From Buttiauxella sp965119215 (GTDB lineage Bacteria > Pseudomonadota > Gammaproteobacteria > Enterobacterales > Enterobacteriaceae), in contig CBCPKK010000027.1 in NCBI GenBank assembly GCA_965119215.1, positions 1 through 64,000 on the forward strand: a DNA stretch of 64,000 nucleotides, written 5' to 3'. The number at the start of each line of letters is the position of its first letter. Within the stretch, counting starts at the first letter, position 1. Under the pieces are notes generated by a model. It saw only the letters and a program-made list of their open reading frames with translations, searched no databases and was not told the origin of the DNA. Positions 37,164 to 46,095 of the stretch are shown here, in pieces. Position numbers and translations under genes: made by a program.

Positions 37164-37243
37164 GTTTGCGGGGGGATCTTTACGTTGCCTTACGTTAAAA
37201 GGCTCAAGTTGTGACGGGGGCATGTTGCCACGCCCCCGCAAAC
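37164..37243. repeat. Inverted repeat in the tolC-ygiB gap
   Basis: GTTTGCGGGGG at 37164-37174 is exactly complementary to 37233-37243, spanning 58 bases; a nested GGGGGC/GCCCCC pair lies at 37216-37237. The right arm begins six bases beyond the tolC stop. It is probably the 3' structure of the tolC message, but there is no clear T-tract. Confidence 0.5.
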
Positions 37244-37248
37244 TATGA

Positions 37249-38736
37249 TCAGTTACCGAATGGGTTAGCTGATTTCTTGCTAGTTGCTGAAGCTGGAGTC
37301 GCTTTCGCAGGTGTTGCGGTCGCAGTAGTTGCCGCTGTGTCGCCTGTATAACCATCTGCGCGAGCATTTTGGTCAGGCGTTTCTGGCGCAACGCTATCTG
37401 CAGTAGTTGAAACAGGTTTACCCAGTGTACTGTTCAGCTCAACCAAGTCTTGCTCGTTAAGTGTACCCAATGCTTGCTTAATATTAAGCTGGTTAATCAG
37501 GTAGTTATAACGTGCACTTGAGAGTTGTTGTTTTGCGTTATACAGCGTAGTCGTCGCATCTAACACATCAACGATGGTACGAGTACCCACTGAATAACCG
37601 GCTTCCATGGCATCCAAAGAACTCTGCGCAGACACAACCGCTTGTTTGTACGCATTGATGGTGCTGATAGAAGCATTCATGTTGTTAAACGATGAACGTA
37701 CATTCTGCACCACGCTACGATGTGCGCCTTCCAGTTGCTCACTGGCACCCACAAAGTTGTATTGCGCTTGTTTCACTTGCGAGTTGACCTGGCCACCCTG
37801 ATATAGCGGCAGCGAGAAGTTAATGCCGATTTTGTTCTGGCCCATATTGCTGTCATCGTACTGCGAGCTATTGGTTTTAGAACCGCTGTATGTGGTGTCT
37901 GACACACCAGTAGAAGCAGTTAAACCCACAGTCGGCATATGACCAGTTTCGGCATAGCGAATCTGCTCACGAGCTAAGTCCTGAGACAAGCGCGCTTGTA
38001 ACAATGCCAGGTTACTTTTTTCTGCATTTTTCAGCAGATTATTAACGTTATCAGGTTTACTGGTTTTAAAACCGTCAACATTCAGCGACGCAAGGGATGG
38101 ATAGTAATTACCGGTCACCTGGCGCAGCGTTTCTACCGCGTTATCCAGATTATTCCGTGCAGTCACTTCGTTCGCTAATACGTTATCGTATTGCGCACGG
38201 GCGTTTTGCACGTCGGTAATGGCGACCAGGCCTACGTTAAAGCGCTGAGTGGTTTGATCTAACTGACGATAAATCGCCTGTTTTTGAGCTTCTGTGTAGG
38301 AAAGCGCATCGATAGCACTTAGCACGTTAAAATAGGCGGTTGCCGTATTCAGGATAAGCGTCTGTTGATCTGTCTGATAGGTTACATCCTGAATGCCCGC
38401 AGATTTTTCTTGCAGGGTCAGTTGACGCCATTTCGACATATCAAAAATGGTTTGTGTTAATGACAACGACGCGCTGGTGGCATTGGAGTTGACGCCATTA
38501 GTATCACGGTAACCATTGTTGTAACCGTAATCTGCGCCAAGGCCGAGCTGTGGCAGCAACGGGCTGCGTGCTTCGTTAATTTTTTCGAATGCGGCATCAC
38601 GGTCAGCAGCGGATTTACGCAAGTCCGGGTTGCTTAAACGTGCCTGCTGATAAACCTGCATCAGGTTTTCTGCCTGGCTCATGGCACTGAAACCCGTTAG
38701 GCTCAGACCGATAAGAATTGGGAGCAGTTTCTTCAT
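37249..38736 (-). CDS. tolC: Outer membrane efflux channel TolC
   Basis: TolC is the trimeric outer-membrane exit duct for RND/ABC/MFS efflux pumps and type I secretion. The second of two close ATGs (38736) was chosen because AAGGA lies six bases before it, whereas the first (38742) directly abuts it; this gives 495 residues (493-495 in E. coli). A 22-residue signal peptide ends in SQA before ENLMQVYQQARLSNPDLR. The two outer-membrane efflux repeats follow, with the C-terminal tail being Ala/Thr-rich. It is monocistronic here and divergent from nudF. Confidence 0.97.
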   Translation of the reverse strand: MKKLLPILIGLSLTGFSAMSQAENLMQVYQQARLSNPDLRKSAADRDAAFEKINEARSPLLPQLGLGADYGYNNGYRDTNGVNSNATSASLSLTQTIFDMSKWRQLTLQEKSAGIQDVTYQTDQQTLILNTATAYFNVLSAIDALSYTEAQKQAIYRQLDQTTQRFNVGLVAITDVQNARAQYDNVLANEVTARNNLDNAVETLRQVTGNYYPSLASLNVDGFKTSKPDNVNNLLKNAEKSNLALLQARLSQDLAREQIRYAETGHMPTVGLTASTGVSDTTYSGSKTNSSQYDDSNMGQNKIGINFSLPLYQGGQVNSQVKQAQYNFVGASEQLEGAHRSVVQNVRSSFNNMNASISTINAYKQAVVSAQSSLDAMEAGYSVGTRTIVDVLDATTTLYNAKQQLSSARYNYLINQLNIKQALGTLNEQDLVELNSTLGKPVSTTADSVAPETPDQNARADGYTGDTAATTATATPAKATPASATSKKSANPFGN

Positions 38737-38828
38737 TTGCATTCCTTGTTGTGAAGCAGAATTAGTTTGTTAGCGCTGACAAGAGCCGAAAATGATCGCC
38801 GATTCTAGCAGAGTCTGTCAGCTGGGCT

Positions 38829-38847
38829 GCTTGGCGTAATGTGCCAT
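38829..38847 (-). promoter_or_regulatory. Marbox-like site upstream of tolC
   Basis: On the minus strand, ATGGCACATTACGCCAAGC fits the MarA/SoxS/Rob consensus AYnGCACnnWnnRYYAAAY with one mismatch. It lies about 95 bp upstream of the tolC start. E. coli tolC is a known member of the mar/sox/rob regulon. Confidence 0.65.
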
Positions 38848-38948
38848 CTGCCCTTAATTTTCATCAATCTACCATATAGAAACAGAAACGGCAGTCGCAC
38901 TGGCTTGAAATTACGCATTTCATAACCATAAAAAATCAGGAAACCACC

Positions 38949-39581
38949 ATGACTAAGCAAAACTCTCAACTTGTCACCTTAGGCAAAAACGATGTTGAAA
39001 TTATTGCACGGGAAACGCTTTATAGCGGTTTTTTTTCGCTGGATCTTTATCGATTCCGCCATCGCTTGTTTAATGGCGAAATGAGTGGCGAAGTTCGACG
39101 TGAAATTTTAGAACGCGGGCACGCCGCAGTGCTGCTACCCTATGACCCTGTGCGCGACGAAGTTGTACTAATCGAACAGATTCGGATTGCGGCATATGAC
39201 ACCAGTGAAAGTCCGTGGTTGCTCGAACTGGTTGCCGGAATGATTGAAAAAGGTGAAAGCGTCGAAGACGTTGCGCGCCGCGAAGCAGTTGAAGAAGCTG
39301 GGCTGGTGGTGGGTCGAACTAAACCGGTTATCAACTATCTGGCAAGCCCAGGTGGAACCAGCGAACGATTATCTATCCTTGTGGGGGAAGTGGATGCAAC
39401 GAACGCACAAGGGATTCATGGTCTGGCAGATGAAAACGAAGATATTCGAGTTCATGTCGTGAGCCGGGAACGGGCTTATCAGTTAGTCGAAGAAGGGAAA
39501 ATCGATAACGCAGCTTCAGTCATCGCACTGCTTTGGCTGCAACTGCATCATGAGAAATTAAAAGCCGAGTGGAACAACTAA
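38949..39581 (+). CDS. nudF: ADP-ribose diphosphatase NudF
   Basis: NudF is a Nudix hydrolase that splits ADP-ribose into AMP and ribose 5-phosphate. It has 210 residues (209 in E. coli). The Nudix box Gx5Ex7REUxEExGU is present as GMIEKGESVEDVARREAVEE followed by AGL (about residues 97-119). It is the first gene of the nudF-yqiB-cpdA-yqiA-parE run, as in E. coli; yqiB begins three bases after its stop. Confidence 0.95.
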   Translation: MTKQNSQLVTLGKNDVEIIARETLYSGFFSLDLYRFRHRLFNGEMSGEVRREILERGHAAVLLPYDPVRDEVVLIEQIRIAAYDTSESPWLLELVAGMIEKGESVEDVARREAVEEAGLVVGRTKPVINYLASPGGTSERLSILVGEVDATNAQGIHGLADENEDIRVHVVSRERAYQLVEEGKIDNAASVIALLWLQLHHEKLKAEWNN

Positions 39582-39583
39582 AC

Positions 39584-40006
39584 ATGAAGCGCTACACACC
39601 TGACTTCCCTGAAATGATGCGCCTGTGCGAAACCAATTTCGCGCAACTACGACGCCTGCTCCCTCGTGATGACGAGGTGGGTGAAAAAGTGACTTATCAG
39701 GTCAGTAGCGCACAATATCGACTCACTATTCTTGAATCGACCCGTTACACTACGCTTGTACAAATCGAACAAACTGTCCCGGCGATAAGCTACTGGAGCC
39801 TACCGTCGATGTCGGTCAGGCTTTATCATGACGCCATGGTCGCGGAAGTGTGTTCAAGTCAGCAGATCTTTCGTTTCAAAGCGCGTTATGATTACCCTAA
39901 TAAAAAGTTGCATCAACGCGATGAAAAGCATCAAATTAACCAGTTTCTAGCCGATTGGCTGCGATATTGTTTGGCGCATGGAGCGATGGCGGTTCCGGTT
40001 TGTTAG
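39584..40006 (+). CDS. yqiB: DUF1249 protein YqiB
   Basis: This 140-residue conserved enterobacterial protein has unknown biochemical function. ATG 39584 (MKRYTPDFPEMMRLCETNFA) matches E. coli YqiB in start and length; an in-frame ATG at 39569 overlapping nudF is less likely. The C-terminal half (SSQQIFRFKARYDYPNKKLH) is almost identical to the E. coli protein. It sits between nudF and cpdA, so expression is likely linked. Confidence 0.92.
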   Translation: MKRYTPDFPEMMRLCETNFAQLRRLLPRDDEVGEKVTYQVSSAQYRLTILESTRYTTLVQIEQTVPAISYWSLPSMSVRLYHDAMVAEVCSSQQIFRFKARYDYPNKKLHQRDEKHQINQFLADWLRYCLAHGAMAVPVC

Positions 40007-40031
40007 TGAGGGTGAAACCTAAGGACACCAT

Positions 40032-40859
40032 TTGGAAAGCCTGTTAAATCTTCCTGTGGCCGGTGGGGGCCAGATCAGGATACTGCAAATTACAGATACC
40101 CACCTGTTCTCTGGAAAGAACGAAACGTTGCTTGGCATCAATACCTGGATGAGCTATCAGGCTGTTATTGACGCCATCCTCGCTGAGCAGCGTCACTATG
40201 ATCTCATCGTTGCAACTGGGGATCTAGCCCAGGATCACAGCGCGCAGGCCTACCAACACTTTGTTGAAGGCATTGCGGAGATCCCTGCGCCTTGCGTTTG
40301 GCTACCGGGTAACCACGATTTCCAACCGGCGATGTTTAGCTCGTTGTTGGAAGCGGGAATTTCCCCGGCGAAGCAGGTTTTCCTCGGTGACAGCTGGCAG
40401 ATTCTGATGCTGGACAGCCAGGTATTCGGTGTCCCTCATGGTGAACTGAGCGATTATCAGCTCGACTGGCTGGAGCGAAAGCTTGCTGCTGCACCAGAAA
40501 GGCACACTCTTTTACTGCTGCATCATCATCCTGTCCCGGCTGGCTGTAGTTGGCTGGACCAACATAGCCTGCGTAACGCGCAAGAGCTTGATAACGTCCT
40601 GCAAAAATTCCCTAAAGTGAAAACGCTGGTGTGCGGACACATTCACCAGGAGTTAGATCTCGACTGGAATGGCCGACGTATGCTGGCAACGCCGTCAACG
40701 TGCGTACAATTCAAGCCGCACTGCGCCAATTTCACACTTGATACCATTGAGCCTGGCTGGCGTTGGCTGGAACTTCATCCAAACGGCGAAGTGACCACCG
40801 AGGTTTGCCGCCTGAAAGGAGCGGTATTCAACCCTGATACCGCTTCAGAAGGGTATTGA
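40032..40859 (+). CDS. cpdA: 3',5'-cyclic AMP phosphodiesterase CpdA
   Basis: CpdA hydrolyses cAMP, lowering CRP activity. The start is TTG 40032 (MESLLNLPVAGG), as for E. coli cpdA, with AAGGA upstream, giving 275 residues. All metallophosphoesterase motifs are present in order: DTHLF, GDLAQD, GNHD, LHHHP and GHIHQE. The stop overlaps the yqiA start (TGATG at 40857-40861). Confidence 0.96.
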   Translation: MESLLNLPVAGGGQIRILQITDTHLFSGKNETLLGINTWMSYQAVIDAILAEQRHYDLIVATGDLAQDHSAQAYQHFVEGIAEIPAPCVWLPGNHDFQPAMFSSLLEAGISPAKQVFLGDSWQILMLDSQVFGVPHGELSDYQLDWLERKLAAAPERHTLLLLHHHPVPAGCSWLDQHSLRNAQELDNVLQKFPKVKTLVCGHIHQELDLDWNGRRMLATPSTCVQFKPHCANFTLDTIEPGWRWLELHPNGEVTTEVCRLKGAVFNPDTASEGY

Positions 40860-41434
40860 TGTCAACGTTACTTTATTTACACGGCTTCAATAGTTCGCCG
40901 CGTTCAGCTAAGGCGACCAGCCTGCAAGCGTGGCTTGCGCAGAACCATCCAGATATCAAGATGGTGGTGCCTGAACTCCCGCCGTATCCTGCTGATGCGG
41001 CCGAGTTGCTGGAGTCGCTGGTGTTGGATCATGGCGGTGAACCGTTAGGCGTTGTGGGCTCGTCTTTAGGGGGCTATTACGCTACCTGGTTATCACAATG
41101 TTTTATGCTGCCAGCCGTTGTCGTGAACCCGGCGGTAAGGCCTTTTGAATTGCTGGCCGAATACCTGGGCACCAACGAGAACCCCTACACCGGGCAGCAA
41201 TATGTGCTAGAGTCTCGCCATATTTACGATCTCAAAGTCATGCAAGTTGACCCGTTAGAAGCGCCAGATCTCATCTGGTTATTGCAACAAACGGGTGACG
41301 AAGTGCTTGATTACCGCCAGGCGGTGGCGTACTACACCTCCTGTCGCCAGACGGTAGAATCCGGTGGCAATCACGCCTTTGTGGGCTTCGAAGATTATTT
41401 CACACAGATCGTCGGCTTCCTTGGCCTGCCTTAA
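40859..41434 (+). CDS. yqiA: Esterase YqiA
   Basis: This small alpha/beta-hydrolase has 191 residues (193 in E. coli). The N-terminal LYLHGFNSSPRS loop forms the oxyanion region, the nucleophile elbow is GSSLGG (about residues 66-71, Ser), and the catalytic His is in GGNHAFVGFEDY near the C-terminus. E. coli YqiA hydrolyses palmitoyl-CoA and p-nitrophenyl esters weakly; its role is unclear. Translational coupling to cpdA is indicated by the one-base overlap; parE follows 44 bp later. Confidence 0.94.
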   Translation: MSTLLYLHGFNSSPRSAKATSLQAWLAQNHPDIKMVVPELPPYPADAAELLESLVLDHGGEPLGVVGSSLGGYYATWLSQCFMLPAVVVNPAVRPFELLAEYLGTNENPYTGQQYVLESRHIYDLKVMQVDPLEAPDLIWLLQQTGDEVLDYRQAVAYYTSCRQTVESGGNHAFVGFEDYFTQIVGFLGLP

Positions 41435-41478
41435 GGCCTGTTGCCGAATCCCTGTTTCGCTATCTGAACGAATAAACC

Positions 41479-43374
41479 ATGACGCAATCCAGTTATAACG
41501 CCGATTCCATTGAGGTGCTCACCGGGCTTGAGCCTGTTCGCCGCCGCCCGGGAATGTACACCGACACCAGCCGTCCAAACCATATGGGCCAGGAAGTCAT
41601 TGATAACAGCGTGGATGAAGCGCTGGCAGGCCATGCGAAGCGTGTTGATGTTATTCTCCATGCCGATCAGTCATTAGAAGTCATCGATGACGGACGCGGC
41701 ATGCCGGTAGATATTCACCCGGAAGAAGGCGTCCCTGCGGTAGAACTCATTCTTTGCCGTCTGCACGCGGGCGGTAAATTCTCCAACAAAAACTACCAAT
41801 TTTCCGGCGGCTTACACGGCGTAGGTATTTCAGTCGTCAACGCCTTGTCCAAACGCGTTGAAGTCACTGTGCGCCGCGATGCGCAGGTATATAGCATCGC
41901 TTTTGAAAACGGCGATAAAGTGCAAGAACTGGCCGTAGTCGGAACCTGTGGTAAACGTAATACCGGTACCAGCGTTCACTTCTGGCCGGATGCCTCGTTC
42001 TTCGACAGCCCACGTTTTTCCGTTTCTCGTTTAAGCCATTTGCTGAAAGCCAAGGCGGTACTTTGTCCGGGTGTGGAAATCACTTTTACTGACAAAGTGA
42101 ACAATACCGAGCAGCGCTGGTGCTATCAGGATGGTCTGCAGGATTATCTGTGCGAAGCGGTAAACGGCCTGCCGACGCTTCCTGAAAAGCCATTCGTAGG
42201 CAACTTTGCCGGTGACGTTGAACAGGTTGATTGGGCGTTATTGTGGCTTCCAGAAGGCGGCGAACTGCTGACGGAAAGCTACGTCAACCTGATCCCAACC
42301 ATGCAGGGCGGTACACACGTTAACGGTTTACGTCAGGGCCTGCTTGATGCGATGCGTGAGTTTTGCGAATACCGCAACATTCTGCCGCGTGGCGTAAAAC
42401 TCTCGGCTGAAGATATCTGGGAACGTTGCGCGTACGTGCTTTCTGTGAAAATGCAGGACCCGCAGTTTGCCGGGCAAACCAAAGAACGCTTGTCATCGCG
42501 CCAGTGCGCAGCATTCGTTTCCGGTGTGGTGAAAGATGCATTTAGCCTGTGGCTGAACCAGAACATTCAGATTGCAGAACAACTGGCAGAGTTGGCGATT
42601 TCCAGTGCCCAGCGCCGCATGCGCGCTGCCAAAAAAGTGGTGCGTAAAAAACTGACCAGCGGCCCGGCATTACCTGGCAAACTGGCAGATTGCTCCGCGC
42701 AAGATTTGAGTCGTACAGAATTGTTCCTGGTCGAAGGGGATTCCGCTGGTGGTTCTGCTAAACAGGCCCGCGACCGCGAATACCAGGCGATCATGCCGCT
42801 TAAAGGTAAGATCCTTAACACCTGGGAAGTTGCGTCCGACGAAGTGCTCGCTTCACAAGAAGTGCACGATATTTCGGTGGCGATCGGTATCGATCCTGAT
42901 AGCGAAGATCTCAGCCAGCTGCGCTACGGCAAAGTTTGTATCCTTGCGGATGCGGACTCGGATGGTTTGCACATCGCCACACTGCTGTGTGCGCTGTTTG
43001 TACGCCACTTCCGTTCGCTGGTAAGAGGTGGGCACGTTTATGTCGCCATGCCACCGTTGTACCGCATTGACCTCGGCAAAGAGGTTTATTACGCGCTAGA
43101 TGAAGAAGAAAAAGCAGGCGTGCTTGAGCAACTTAAACGTAAGAAAGGGAAACCGAACGTTCAGCGCTTTAAAGGGCTGGGCGAGATGAACCCGCTGCAA
43201 TTACGTGAAACCACGCTTGATCCCAATACCCGCCGCCTGGTGCAGCTCACCATCGACGATGAAGACAACGACAAAACAATGGCAATTATGGATATGTTGC
43301 TGGCGAAGAAACGTTCCGAAGATCGTCGTAATTGGCTGCAAGATAAAGGCGACATGGCGGATCTAGACGTTTAG
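41479..43374 (+). CDS. parE: DNA topoisomerase IV subunit B ParE
   Basis: ParE is the ATPase subunit of topoisomerase IV, which decatenates daughter chromosomes with ParC. It has 631 residues (630 in E. coli). GHKL ATPase motifs include EVIDNSVDEALAG and DDGRGMPVDIHPEEG, followed by GGLHGVGISVVNALS. The TOPRIM domain begins at LFLVEGDSAGGSAKQARDR (about residue 415) and holds ADADSDGLHI. It is the last backbone gene before the CDI locus. Confidence 0.98.
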   Translation: MTQSSYNADSIEVLTGLEPVRRRPGMYTDTSRPNHMGQEVIDNSVDEALAGHAKRVDVILHADQSLEVIDDGRGMPVDIHPEEGVPAVELILCRLHAGGKFSNKNYQFSGGLHGVGISVVNALSKRVEVTVRRDAQVYSIAFENGDKVQELAVVGTCGKRNTGTSVHFWPDASFFDSPRFSVSRLSHLLKAKAVLCPGVEITFTDKVNNTEQRWCYQDGLQDYLCEAVNGLPTLPEKPFVGNFAGDVEQVDWALLWLPEGGELLTESYVNLIPTMQGGTHVNGLRQGLLDAMREFCEYRNILPRGVKLSAEDIWERCAYVLSVKMQDPQFAGQTKERLSSRQCAAFVSGVVKDAFSLWLNQNIQIAEQLAELAISSAQRRMRAAKKVVRKKLTSGPALPGKLADCSAQDLSRTELFLVEGDSAGGSAKQARDREYQAIMPLKGKILNTWEVASDEVLASQEVHDISVAIGIDPDSEDLSQLRYGKVCILADADSDGLHIATLLCALFVRHFRSLVRGGHVYVAMPPLYRIDLGKEVYYALDEEEKAGVLEQLKRKKGKPNVQRFKGLGEMNPLQLRETTLDPNTRRLVQLTIDDEDNDKTMAIMDMLLAKKRSEDRRNWLQDKGDMADLDV

Positions 43375-43387
43375 TCTCGTGTTATTG

Positions 43388-43421
43388 CCTGTATTTCACG
43401 TAACCTCACGTGAAATACAGG
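43388..43421. repeat. Perfect 14-bp inverted repeat after parE
   Basis: CCTGTATTTCACGT and its complement are separated by six bases and begin 13 bp after the parE stop. There is no T-tract. It could end or stabilise the parE message, and it marks the boundary between backbone and accessory DNA. Confidence 0.7.
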
Positions 43422-43868
43422 TAAATCAAACTACTGCTGTTAAAACCTGATGTCATTTATCTCTGTAAAGTAAAATAATGGGAAGGCGATACTTACGGTA
43501 TATTTGTTAACATCGCTATATTAGCCCCCTCAGAAACTGATTCAGCGATAAAATCTTACTCCTCCTCATATACCACTTTCTGCATAAAGTTATTTTACTT
43601 TTAAATATTCATTCCATGAATGTTTTTTTTGTTATTAATTCATATTAATAATGATTATTAACATGAATTAATAACGTGGATTATATTCATGTCGATTATT
43701 TATGGGTGGGAATATTACAAGTATTTAGCGTTTAAAAATAATTCAAACCCTATTTTTTGATCATGTTCTTATTTTTATTAATTACAATGTGAAATAATTT
43801 GTTTCTATTTGTGTGATGTCACTAACGATCGTCATTTCGGTTGCTTAATTATTTAACAGGGTATTAAT
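43422..43868. other. AT-rich gap before the CDI locus
   Basis: About 450 bp without a plausible gene. From about 43550 on it is strikingly AT-rich with runs such as ATTAATAATGATTATTAAC, unlike the flanking parE. This is the likely promoter region of the cdi operon and a good H-NS target; I could not pick one promoter with confidence. Confidence 0.5.
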
Positions 43869-45548
43869 TTGCGTGTTTATCTAACACCTTTATTCGCTGC
43901 GTTATTATTTTTGTTTCTGTCAGAAAATAGTCAATCCGTTGAATTACCCGGTGACCAGGAACTGATTCATCAACAAGAAAATCAGCGTGCACGCGAAGCT
44001 GCTTTAGCCTCTCAAGCTCCGGAGGTGCGCCTTTCCGCACCCTCATCTTTTTCTGGTCGATTGCTGTTCCCGGCAGAAACACCTTGTTTTCACATTCACA
44101 ATGTCACACTGACAAACACAGACACGCTGCCGCACTGGCTGCCCCTGCAACGTATTGCAGATCAGGCGGTTGACAACTGTTTAGGTGCGGGCGGTATCAA
44201 CTTGTTGATGACCACGCTGCAAAACAGGCTTATCGACCATGGCTATGTCACCACGCGAGTGGTTGCGCCACAGCAGGATTTGACCCGCGGCAATTTGGCG
44301 TTGGCAATCGTTCCGGGCAACGTGCGAAACGTCTTGCTCACACCGCAAAGCGGTCACTACGTTTCGCTATATAGCGCATTTCCTGCCCGTGAAGGAAATT
44401 TGCTGGATTTACGTGACATCGAGCAGGGGTTGGAAAATCTCCAGCGCGTGCCCACTGTGCAGGCCAGTATGGAAATAGTGCCGGGCGACAAACCCGGTGA
44501 GAGCGATATAGCCCTGAGCTGGCAACAAAGCCGTCTGTGGCGTATTGGTGCGTCGCTTGACGACTCCGGTTCGCGTAGTACCGGGCGCTATCAGGGCGGT
44601 GTGACACTTTATGGCGATAACCTGTTAAGCCTGAGCGACACCCTGTATTTGTCTGCGGGGGCATCACTGTTTGCGCCTGAAGGCAAAGGCACCCATAACT
44701 ACACTGGCCAGTATTCCTTACCTTTTGGCTACTGGGCAACGAGCTTTACCGCCAGTAATAACGATTATTTCCAGACTGCCGCGGGCTATAACGGCGACAT
44801 TCGCTACAGCGGCAACAGCAATAATCTCGACTGGCAACTGAGCCGTGTGCTGCATCGCAATGGTAGCCAGAAAACATCTCTTACCTACGATGTCATTGCC
44901 CGTGACTCTAAGAACTATGTCAATGGTACCGAAGTGGACGTGCAGCGTCGCCAGACTGCTGCGTGGAAAATTGGTCTGCAGCACCGTCATTATATTGGCC
45001 CAGCGACGTTTGACGCAGGCATCAGCTATCAACGCGGTACTCGCTGGTTTGGTGCGAAACCCGCCCCGGAAGAGTATTTCTATGAGGCCACTGCGCTGAG
45101 CAAAATCGGCCAGATGAACGCCCAGTTGGATGTGCCGTTTGCTGTCCTTGCACAAAACTTTCGTTACAACGTGCAGTACCTACGCCAGATCAGTAACACA
45201 CCTCTTACGCCACAGGATCAGTTCTCTATTGGCGGGCGCTGGACCGTGCGCGGCTTTGACGGCGAACGCACGTTGAGCGCAGATCGTGGCTGGACGGTGC
45301 GTAATGACTTCTCCTGGCAAACGCCGCTGCCAAACCATTCGCTCTACATTGGTGCTGATTACGGCGAAGTCGGTGGCCATGGTAGTGATTACCTGTTGGG
45401 TAACCATTTAGCCGGTGCGGTAACGGGCCTGCGCGGTGGCCTATGGGGGGCGAGTTACGACATGTTTGCAGGCATTCCGCTGTCAAAGCCTGACGGCTTC
45501 ATCACCGATCCGGTGACGCTTGGCTTCAACCTCAACTGGCAATATTAA
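43869..45548 (+). CDS. cdiB: CdiB/ShlB-family two-partner secretion exporter
   Basis: This outer-membrane Omp85-superfamily exporter carries CdiA to the cell surface. It has 559 residues, the family norm. It has an N-terminal signal, a plug helix, then POTRA domains (about 70-210, including CHIH-like CFHIHNVTL and the ARGNLALAIVPG-like TRGNLALAIVPGNV) and a 16-strand barrel. The VRGF motif of lid loop L6 appears as TVRGFDGERTL at about residue 457, and the end is NLNWQY with a terminal aromatic. The start is TTG 43869, preceded at seven bases by AGGG. It lies one base before cdiC. Confidence 0.9.
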   Translation: MRVYLTPLFAALLFLFLSENSQSVELPGDQELIHQQENQRAREAALASQAPEVRLSAPSSFSGRLLFPAETPCFHIHNVTLTNTDTLPHWLPLQRIADQAVDNCLGAGGINLLMTTLQNRLIDHGYVTTRVVAPQQDLTRGNLALAIVPGNVRNVLLTPQSGHYVSLYSAFPAREGNLLDLRDIEQGLENLQRVPTVQASMEIVPGDKPGESDIALSWQQSRLWRIGASLDDSGSRSTGRYQGGVTLYGDNLLSLSDTLYLSAGASLFAPEGKGTHNYTGQYSLPFGYWATSFTASNNDYFQTAAGYNGDIRYSGNSNNLDWQLSRVLHRNGSQKTSLTYDVIARDSKNYVNGTEVDVQRRQTAAWKIGLQHRHYIGPATFDAGISYQRGTRWFGAKPAPEEYFYEATALSKIGQMNAQLDVPFAVLAQNFRYNVQYLRQISNTPLTPQDQFSIGGRWTVRGFDGERTLSADRGWTVRNDFSWQTPLPNHSLYIGADYGEVGGHGSDYLLGNHLAGAVTGLRGGLWGASYDMFAGIPLSKPDGFITDPVTLGFNLNWQY

Positions 45549-45549
45549 G

Positions 45550-46095
45550 ATGCGCATCGGGACATTTGACGTGATAGCGCCGGGTATTCTCGGCGGTGAA
45601 GCAAGCCAGGCTGAAGTGCTGGGTGCCGCAGTGTGGCTATGGCTGCATTCTGATTTTCACCGCGATCTGGCGCTGAATGCATTACCCAGCGTGCTGCTAC
45701 CGATTATCGAAAAACAGCAATACATGCTGGTGAGTGAGCAGGGGAAAGCCGTGTTCTTTATCAGTTGGATGTGGCTGGACGAAGAAGCCGAACAGCGTTA
45801 CTTACAGCAACCAGGCATCATGACGCAGGAGCGGGACTGGTTCAGCGGTTCGCGCTTGTGGCTACGCGACTGGGTGGCTCCGTTTGGGCATACCATAGAC
45901 ATGAAGCGGCTGGTTACAGACTATTTATTCCCTGAATACTGCATGCGTGCGCTGTACCACAAAGGAGCCACTCGCGGTAAATGTGTTAAAAATTTCCGTG
46001 GTAGCCAGATCAGCCTGCAACAGGCACGCCTGTGGCGTGCAGCCCACCCGCTCTCAATACTCGTACCCGAATCGTTTGCAAGGATGCCCGCATGA
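45550..46095 (+). CDS. cdiC: HlyC-type toxin-activating lysine acyltransferase (CdiC)
   Basis: This 181-residue member of the HlyC/RtxC family transfers fatty acids from acyl-ACP to internal lysines of secreted toxins. The catalytic His aligns as H37 in SDFHRD and the catalytic Asp as D107 in LWLRDWVAPFG; the surrounding DWFSGSR stretch matches the HlyC DWTSGDR block. The start at ATG 45550 follows cdiB by one base; its stop overlaps the cdiA start as ATGA. This gene order identifies it as the acyltransferase of a cdiB-cdiC-cdiA-cdiI locus, and its likely target is CdiA. That target is inferred. Confidence 0.9.
   Translation: MRIGTFDVIAPGILGGEASQAEVLGAAVWLWLHSDFHRDLALNALPSVLLPIIEKQQYMLVSEQGKAVFFISWMWLDEEAEQRYLQQPGIMTQERDWFSGSRLWLRDWVAPFGHTIDMKRLVTDYLFPEYCMRALYHKGATRGKCVKNFRGSQISLQQARLWRAAHPLSILVPESFARMPA

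Noticed and set aside
46032..46091. Upstream start for CdiA
   Set aside because: It lies inside cdiC; the extended signal peptide motif begins precisely at ATG 46092, which overlaps the cdiC stop.
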